Source: Candidatus Omnitrophota bacterium
GTDB lineage: Bacteria > Omnitrophota > Gorgyraeia > 2-01-FULL-45-10
DNA: 10,479 nucleotides
Reading direction: 5' to 3'
Assembly (NCBI GenBank): GCA_028716065.1
Contig: JAQUQN010000031.1
Coordinates: 1 to 10,479 of the forward strand
Shown here: in pieces, positions 6,326 through 10,479 of the stretch
Position numbering within the stretch: position 1 is the stretch's first letter
Layout: each line of letters begins with the position of its first letter
Position numbers and translations under genes: made by a program
The notes under the pieces: generated by a model
Databases searched by the model: none
What the model saw: the letters and a program-made list of their open reading frames with translations, nothing else
Told to the model about the DNA's origin: nothing

Positions 6326-7354
6326 ATGAGAGTGGCGATGTATTATGCGAATAACGACGTGAGGCTCGAGGAGGCGCCCCTTCCCGAAATAGGCCCCGAC
6401 GAGCTGCTCATGCGGGTAGAGGCGAGCGGCATATGCGGAAGCGATGTGATGGAGTGGTACCGCATAGGCAGGGTGCCGCTGGTGCTGGGGCATGAGGTTT
6501 CCGGTGTCGTAGAGGATGCCGGAAAGAATGTAAAAGGATATAAGAAAGGCGACAGGATCGCCGCCGCCCATCATGTGCCGTGCCTTTCGTGCCGGTACTG
6601 CCTGAGCGGACACCCGACGGCATGCGAAACGCTACGCAAGACCAACTTCTATCCTGGCGGTTTTTCCGAATATATCAGGCTGCCGTCCATAAATGTGAAG
6701 CGCGGCGTATTTTTATTGCCAGGGAACGTATCTTATGAAGAGGCCACATTCATAGAGCCTCTGGCCTGTGTCCTGCGCGGCCAGAGGATAGCGGGTGTCG
6801 GCAAGGATGACACCGTGCTCGTCATCGGAAGCGGAATATCGGGCATACTCCATGTCCACCTTGCCAGGTCGAGCGGCGCGTCCAATATAATAGCTACGGA
6901 TATCGCCGAAAGCAGATTGAAGCTGGCAAAAAGATTCGGCGCCGACGAAGCGCTGGACGCCGGGAAAGACGTTCCGAAACTTGTTTCGGAGTTCACCGGC
7001 GGAATGGGGGTCGATATCGTCATCATCACTACCGGAGCCACCCCGGCGATAGAGCAGGCGCTGAAATCTGTCCGCCGCGGCGGGACCGTCTTATTCTTTG
7101 CGGCAGCCGATAAGGACATCAGGATACCCATTTCGATAAACGATATATTCTGGCGGACGGAAGTGACGCTGACGAGTTCATATGCCGGCAGCCCGGAGGA
7201 CCATAAGGAAGCATTAAAACTCATAAGTTCGAAAAAGGTGAACGTGCGTGACATGATAACGCATAGATTGCCCCTGGCAGAGACCCAAAAAGGATTTCAA
7301 CTGGTGGCGAACGCGAAAGATTCGCTGAAAGTGATCATCGAACCGCAAAAATAA
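6326..7354 (+). CDS. Zinc-dependent medium-chain alcohol/polyol dehydrogenase
   Basis: A 342-residue NAD(P)-dependent oxidoreductase of the MDR superfamily (sorbitol, threonine and galactitol-phosphate dehydrogenase relatives). Catalytic zinc ligands: C37 in GICGSD, H56-E57 in LGHEVSG, and the Glu of IEPLACVLRG. Structural zinc: C86, C89, C92 and C100. The Rossmann motif is VLVIGSGISGILHVHLA, followed by the strand ending ATDIAESRLKLAKRFGAD; the Asp there favours NAD over NADP. The Met at 6326 gives the family-typical start MRVAMYY.N.DVRLEE; a second ATG at 6338 is in frame but would cut the first strand. It heads a probable two-gene operon with an LsrF-like aldolase 24 bases downstream, so a sugar-alcohol or sugar-phosphate substrate is likely. 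Substrate cannot be fixed from sequence. Confidence 0.9.
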   Translation: MRVAMYYANNDVRLEEAPLPEIGPDELLMRVEASGICGSDVMEWYRIGRVPLVLGHEVSGVVEDAGKNVKGYKKGDRIAAAHHVPCLSCRYCLSGHPTACETLRKTNFYPGGFSEYIRLPSINVKRGVFLLPGNVSYEEATFIEPLACVLRGQRIAGVGKDDTVLVIGSGISGILHVHLARSSGASNIIATDIAESRLKLAKRFGADEALDAGKDVPKLVSEFTGGMGVDIVIITTGATPAIEQALKSVRRGGTVLFFAAADKDIRIPISINDIFWRTEVTLTSSYAGSPEDHKEALKLISSKKVNVRDMITHRLPLAETQKGFQLVANAKDSLKVIIEPQK

Positions 7355-7378
7355 AAAAACTATAACTAGGAGGTAATT

Positions 7379-8176
7379 ATGGATTGGGGAATGAAGGATA
7401 GGCTCGCAAGGATAATAAAACCCGCTACCGGCAGGACCGTGATGCTGGCAGTTGACCACGGTTATTTTCTGGGACCGGTACGCAATCTCGAACAGCCGCG
7501 CCGGACCATAGAGCCGCTATTGCCTTACGCGGACGCGCTCATGCTGACGAGGGGTATTTTAAGGAACTGCGTTGACGCTGGCACCGGCGTTCCGATGGTC
7601 CTGAGGATGTCCGGCGGGAACAGTATCGTCGGAAAGGACCTGTCGAATGAGGGGATAACAGTCGCGGTCAAAGACGCAGTGAGGCTGAACGTCGCGGCCA
7701 TGGCGTTGTCGATATATGTAGGAAGCGAATACGAGCACCAGACGCTCATGAACCTTTCGAAACTGGTGGATGAGGGCGAGGAGTACGGCATGCCGGTCCT
7801 GGCGGTCACGGCCGTCGGTAAGGAACTCGAAAAGAGGGACGCGCGGTATCTTTCGCTTGCCTGCCGCATTGCGGCCGAACTGGGCGCCCATTTCGTCAAG
7901 ACCTATTACTGCGATGAATTCGAAAAAGTGGTCAAGTCGTGCCCCGTTCCGCTGGTTATAGCCGGCGGGCCGAAACTGAATACGGAATTGGATGCCCTGA
8001 AGATAGCGCATGACGCGATAAAATGCGGCGCCAGGGGCGTTGACATGGGCCGCAATATCTGGCAGTCGAAAAATCCTGTGGGGATGATCAAGGCCATAAA
8101 GGCGATAGTCCACCAGAATGCCTCCGTAAAGGAAGCGGCCAGGATGCTGGAAGGCTCCAGGTCCGCGAAAAGGTAA
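7379..8176 (+). CDS. lsrF: LsrF-like class I aldolase/thiolase (DeoC/FbaB/LsrF family)
   Basis: A 265-residue TIM-barrel protein. It follows E. coli LsrF closely as I recall it: DWGM..RL.RI..P.TG.TVMLA.DHGYF.GP at 2-33, ADALMLTRGILR (51-62), VGSEYEHQ (114-121), VKTYY with K174 matching the LsrF Schiff-base lysine K203, VIAGGPKL, and GVDMGRNIWQS. LsrF transfers an acetyl group from the AI-2 breakdown product P-HPD to CoA; related enzymes cleave ketose phosphates. The protein lacks the roughly 30-residue N-terminal extension of E. coli LsrF. No lsr transport, kinase or repressor genes are nearby; the partner is a zinc dehydrogenase, so an AI-2 role is doubtful and cleavage of an oxidised sugar phosphate is an alternative. 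AGGAGGT five bases before the ATG is a strong ribosome site. The symbol denotes family only. Confidence 0.85.
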   Translation: MDWGMKDRLARIIKPATGRTVMLAVDHGYFLGPVRNLEQPRRTIEPLLPYADALMLTRGILRNCVDAGTGVPMVLRMSGGNSIVGKDLSNEGITVAVKDAVRLNVAAMALSIYVGSEYEHQTLMNLSKLVDEGEEYGMPVLAVTAVGKELEKRDARYLSLACRIAAELGAHFVKTYYCDEFEKVVKSCPVPLVIAGGPKLNTELDALKIAHDAIKCGARGVDMGRNIWQSKNPVGMIKAIKAIVHQNASVKEAARMLEGSRSAKR

Positions 8177-8194
8177 GTTCCGGCAACTAAGATG

Positions 8195-8223
8195 TTGATT
8201 TTCCTTTTATATCATGATATTAT
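8195..8223 (+). promoter_or_regulatory. Promoter for hisG with an overlapping 12-base palindrome
   Basis: TTGATT (8195-8200), a 17-base spacer and TATTAT (8218-8223). A perfect palindrome, ATATCATGATAT (8209-8220), occupies the end of the spacer and overlaps the -10, the usual place for a repressor operator. The start would fall near 8230, giving a leader of about 60 bases. No regulator is identified. Confidence 0.55.
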
Positions 8224-8261
8224 GGTATAAAAGATATTCATGCAGACAATCGTGTACATGA

Positions 8262-8271
8262 GAGATATCTC
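8262..8271. promoter_or_regulatory. 10-base palindrome in the hisG leader
   Basis: GAGATATCTC is a perfect palindrome inside the predicted 5' leader, 19 bases before the hisG ATG. It may be an operator or a chance AT-rich palindrome; it is too short to form a useful RNA hairpin. Confidence 0.25.
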
Positions 8272-8290
8272 ATAAAGAACGGGAACACAA

Positions 8291-9172
8291 ATGAGAGAGA
8301 CAAGAAAGATCAAGCTCGGTTTACCTAAAGGAAGCCTTCAGGAAGCGACCGTCCGGATGTTCAAGAAGGCGGGTTTTTCCATAGGCATAAGCGAAAGGTC
8401 ATATTTTCCTTCGATAGACGACGACGAGATAGATGTTGTGCTCTTCAGGGCCCAGGAGATGTCCAGATACGTCGAGGATGGCATACTGGATTGCGGGATA
8501 ACCGGCAGGGACTGGATAATGGAGAACAACTCCAAGGTGGTGAGAATAGAGGACCTTATTTATGCCAAGCAGAGCATGCGGCCCGTCAGATGGGTCCTCG
8601 CCGTTCCGATGGATTCAAAGATCAGGAAGGTGAAGGACCTGAAAGGCAAGAAGGTGGCGACCGAGCTTGTCAGCGTCACCAAAGAATTCTTGAAGAAGAA
8701 CAAGGTCCAGGCGAATGTCGAATTCAGCTGGGGAGCTACCGAGGTAAAAGCGGCCATAGGCATAGACGCGATCGTAGAGGTTACCGAGACGGGATCGAGC
8801 CTGAGGGCCAATAAGCTCAGAGAGGTCGCTACGGTCTGCGAGTCGACCACCCAGTTCATAGCCAACCGTAAAAGCTGGATGACCCCCTGGAAGAGAGAGA
8901 AGATGGAAAACCTTTCCCTCCTATTCAAGGGCGCGATAGCCGCCGAGGAGAAGGTGGGACTGAAGATGAACGTCGCGAAGAAGGACTTGAAGAGCGTGCT
9001 GGCCATGCTGCCGGCCATGAAAAAACCTACGATCTCGAACCTTTCCGATTCCGACTGGCTCGACGTAGATACGATAATCGACGAGAAGACGGTCAAGCAC
9101 CTGATACCCAAATTGAAGCGCGCGGGCGCCGAAGGCATCATCGAGTACCCGTTGAATAAAGTTATTTATTAG
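8291..9172 (+). CDS. hisG: ATP phosphoribosyltransferase, long form
   Basis: Catalyses the first step of histidine biosynthesis, ATP plus PRPP to phosphoribosyl-ATP, in the cytoplasm. At 293 residues it is the long (HisG_L) type, which carries its own C-terminal histidine-binding regulatory domain (about residues 218-293 here) and does not need HisZ. Visible: LGLPKGSLQEAT (9-20), the DCGITGRDW segment (67-75), and the PRPP loop EVTETGSSLRAN (163-174). The ribosome site is poor (GGGA about 10 bases upstream). No other his gene is in the window. It is followed after 15 bases by a tiny ribosomal-protein gene whose Shine-Dalgarno overlaps the hisG stop codon, so the two are probably cotranscribed. 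Confidence 0.96.
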   Translation: MRETRKIKLGLPKGSLQEATVRMFKKAGFSIGISERSYFPSIDDDEIDVVLFRAQEMSRYVEDGILDCGITGRDWIMENNSKVVRIEDLIYAKQSMRPVRWVLAVPMDSKIRKVKDLKGKKVATELVSVTKEFLKKNKVQANVEFSWGATEVKAAIGIDAIVEVTETGSSLRANKLREVATVCESTTQFIANRKSWMTPWKREKMENLSLLFKGAIAAEEKVGLKMNVAKKDLKSVLAMLPAMKKPTISNLSDSDWLDVDTIIDEKTVKHLIPKLKRAGAEGIIEYPLNKVIY

Positions 9173-9187
9173 GAGGTGAGTATCTAC

Positions 9188-9277
9188 ATGCCTTGCGGAA
9201 GAAAACGTAAACGTGCGAAGATGGCGAAGCACAAGAGAAAAAAGAGGATGAGAAGAGATCGCCATAAGAAGAGCTAA
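9188..9277 (+). CDS. 29-residue AURKAIP1/COX24-domain protein, bS22/mS38-like small ribosomal subunit protein
   Basis: The peptide begins MPCGRKRKRAKMAKHKRKKR and ends RHKKS; 17 of 29 residues are Lys or Arg. It closely resembles the tiny bacterial proteins of form MP.GKKRKRHKMATHKRKKR that carry the domain of mitochondrial COX24/AURKAIP1 (mS38); the mycobacterial counterpart is ribosomal protein bS22, bound to the small subunit. A perfect, extended Shine-Dalgarno AGGAGGTGA (9171-9179) overlaps the hisG stop with 8 bases to the ATG, consistent with very high translation. Lys/Arg tracts in a 90-base frame could arise by chance, but start, ribosome site, stop and family pattern agree. It is below the size limit of most gene callers. 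Function beyond ribosome binding is not known from sequence. Confidence 0.85.
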   Translation: MPCGRKRKRAKMAKHKRKKRMRRDRHKKS

Positions 9278-9316
9278 CATATAATACCGGAAGAAGCGCC
9301 GGCGGGGCTTACTATA

Positions 9317-10479
9317 GTGCTTTCAAGAAATATAATAGTATTTCTTACGATCATAGGTTTTTTTCTGCCCGCTCAATCCAAGAGTGCATACGCGATCGTA
9401 GATTATTCGAGAAGAGATTCCTTTTCCTCGATCTCCAGGCTCGGCGAGAAGGAACGGCCTTCAAGTTCCTTCTCCAAAGCGCTTGCCCATTATACAATGG
9501 GCATTATTTATGATACCGAATCGAAGTTCGAAGACGGCATAAGAGAATACAGGAAGGCCCTGGAGTACGATAACGCCGTCAGCTATATCCATACGCGGCT
9601 GGGCCTGGATTATCTCCTGACAAAGGAAGAAGATAAGGCGATAGCGGAACTCAAAATCGCAAAATCGCTGGATCCCGAAGAGATAAAGGCGTGCTTCCTC
9701 CTGGGGCTGATCTACGCGTCGAAGAACGAATTCGAACTTGCGCAGAAGGAATACGAAGAGATAATAAAGATCAATCCCGAAAACTTAAGGGCGCTCAGCT
9801 CTTTGGCAGATATATTCGTTTTACAGGAGAAGATGGATGAGGCTGCCCGTATCTACGAGAAGCTGATAGAACAGGAGAAGGGTTCAAGCCTCCTCTATTT
9901 CAACCTGGGTGTCATATATTCGCGGCTCGGCAAGATCGATAAAGCCATCGAGATGCTGAATAAGGCAGCCGAGCTGGATCAGAACTATGCGGAGGCCTAC
10001 ATCGGATTGGGCGTCCTGTACGAGATAAATAAGGATCTGCCCTCGGCCATATCGAATTTTGAAAAGGCGCTGAAGGTAAACCCGTTAAACGTGAGAATAT
10101 ATCACCACCTTGGTCAGCTTTATTATCGGGCAAAAAGATTTGACGAGGCGTCCCATCAGTATGAGCTTTTGACCAAGCTGAACCCAAAGGACACTGACGC
10201 CTATATAGAATGGTCTAATATATATTTAAAAGAGAAAAGGGTCGAAGAGGCCATCGCCATCCTTGAGAAGGCGTCCCAGGCGGGCATAAAAGATACGAGC
10301 CTGTATCTCGCCACCGGTTACTCGTATAGCGTCGCGGGCAGGAATGAGGACGCCATGAAATATTACCGGATGGCCATGGAATCGGATGTGTCGAATCCCG
10401 CGGTCCATTTTTACCTCGGGGCGCTCTATGAGAAGATGAAGTCCAGGGAACTGGCGATAAAAGAGTTCAGAGAGGCCAT
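9317..10479 (+). CDS. Secreted TPR-repeat protein, 3' end beyond the window
   Basis: An open frame from GTG at 9317 to the window end, 387 codons visible. The GTG is chosen because it gives a signal peptide (MLSRN, a hydrophobic stretch IIVFLTIIGFFLP, then AQSKSAYA with a likely cleavage near residue 26); there is no ATG in frame between the previous stop (9275-9277) and residue 61. A Ser-rich linker (31-53) is followed by about ten 34-residue tetratricopeptide repeats from residue 55 on, e.g. AEAYIGLGVLYEINKDLPSA and SLLYFNLGVIYSRLGKIDKA, with the W/L-G-Y-A-F-A-P pattern. Such arrays bind proteins, often in outer-membrane assembly, exopolysaccharide or secretion machinery; none of these can be chosen here. 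The ribosome site is weak (GGGG about 9 bases upstream). It may be cotranscribed with hisG and the small ribosomal gene, 39 bases away. Confidence 0.85.
   Translation, partial: MLSRNIIVFLTIIGFFLPAQSKSAYAIVDYSRRDSFSSISRLGEKERPSSSFSKALAHYTMGIIYDTESKFEDGIREYRKALEYDNAVSYIHTRLGLDYLLTKEEDKAIAELKIAKSLDPEEIKACFLLGLIYASKNEFELAQKEYEEIIKINPENLRALSSLADIFVLQEKMDEAARIYEKLIEQEKGSSLLYFNLGVIYSRLGKIDKAIEMLNKAAELDQNYAEAYIGLGVLYEINKDLPSAISNFEKALKVNPLNVRIYHHLGQLYYRAKRFDEASHQYELLTKLNPKDTDAYIEWSNIYLKEKRVEEAIAILEKASQAGIKDTSLYLATGYSYSVAGRNEDAMKYYRMAMESDVSNPAVHFYLGALYEKMKSRELAIKEFREA

Noticed and set aside
7559..8113. Minus-strand frame of 184 codons opposite the LsrF-like gene
   Set aside because: The sense protein is a clear family member throughout; the antisense product shows no recognisable motif.
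8240..8275. Possible 11-codon leader peptide (MQTIVYMRDIS) before hisG
   Set aside because: No ribosome site, no histidine codons and no attenuator-like hairpin with a U-run after it; most likely chance.
9280..9285. TATAAT just after the small ribosomal protein gene as a promoter for the TPR gene
   Set aside because: No -35-like hexamer at 16-18 bases upstream; read-through from hisG is simpler.

Overview
The window is a gene-dense bacterial chromosome segment of roughly balanced base composition, with frequent ATA for Ile and AGG for Arg. Gene content, codon habits and the pairing of an rpiB-glyA-comEB block with nrdR suggest an uncultivated Gram-negative-type lineage. Candidatus Omnitrophota (OP3) or a relative is my best guess, but the phylum is inference. 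I see no phage, transposase, CRISPR, tRNA or rRNA gene.

Layout. (1) Positions 1-3456, plus strand, tightly packed: the 3' end of rpiB, then glyA, comEB (dCMP deaminase), a DRE-TIM (HMGL-like) aldolase and a KDPG/KDPGal-family aldolase. (2) 3457-4816, plus: nrdR overlapping an AmrS-type radical SAM gene, preceded by a plausible promoter. (3) 4820-6025, minus: a membrane-anchored SurA/PpiD-like periplasmic chaperone, converging on amrS with a 3-base gap. (4) 6026-6325: a divergent intergenic region with one good promoter facing each way and a perfect 21-base inverted repeat between them. (5) 6326-8176, plus: a zinc medium-chain dehydrogenase and an LsrF-like class I aldolase. (6) 8177-10479, plus: a promoter region with palindromes, long-form hisG, a 29-codon gene for a bS22/mS38-like (AURKAIP1/COX24) ribosomal protein, and a secreted TPR protein running off the end.

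How the genes fit together. GlyA makes 5,10-methylene-THF, ComEB makes dUMP and NrdR controls ribonucleotide reductase, so the first block leans toward dTMP and dNTP supply. RpiB and the two aldolases add sugar and 2-keto-acid carbon chemistry. The dehydrogenase and LsrF-like aldolase look like a two-step oxidise-then-cleave module for a sugar or polyol (phosphate), with no autoinducer-2 genes beside them. hisG stands without other his genes.

Most worth a second look: two heptanucleotide repeat arrays (AAAGACC-type and AAAGCTG-type) at gene edges, one coding the N-terminus of ComEB and the other supplying the stop codon of the KDPG aldolase and perhaps the -35 of nrdR; the perfect inverted repeat; a probable leaderless dehydrogenase mRNA; an AmrS lacking its usual C-terminal segment; and the 29-residue ribosomal protein gene, easily missed by gene callers.
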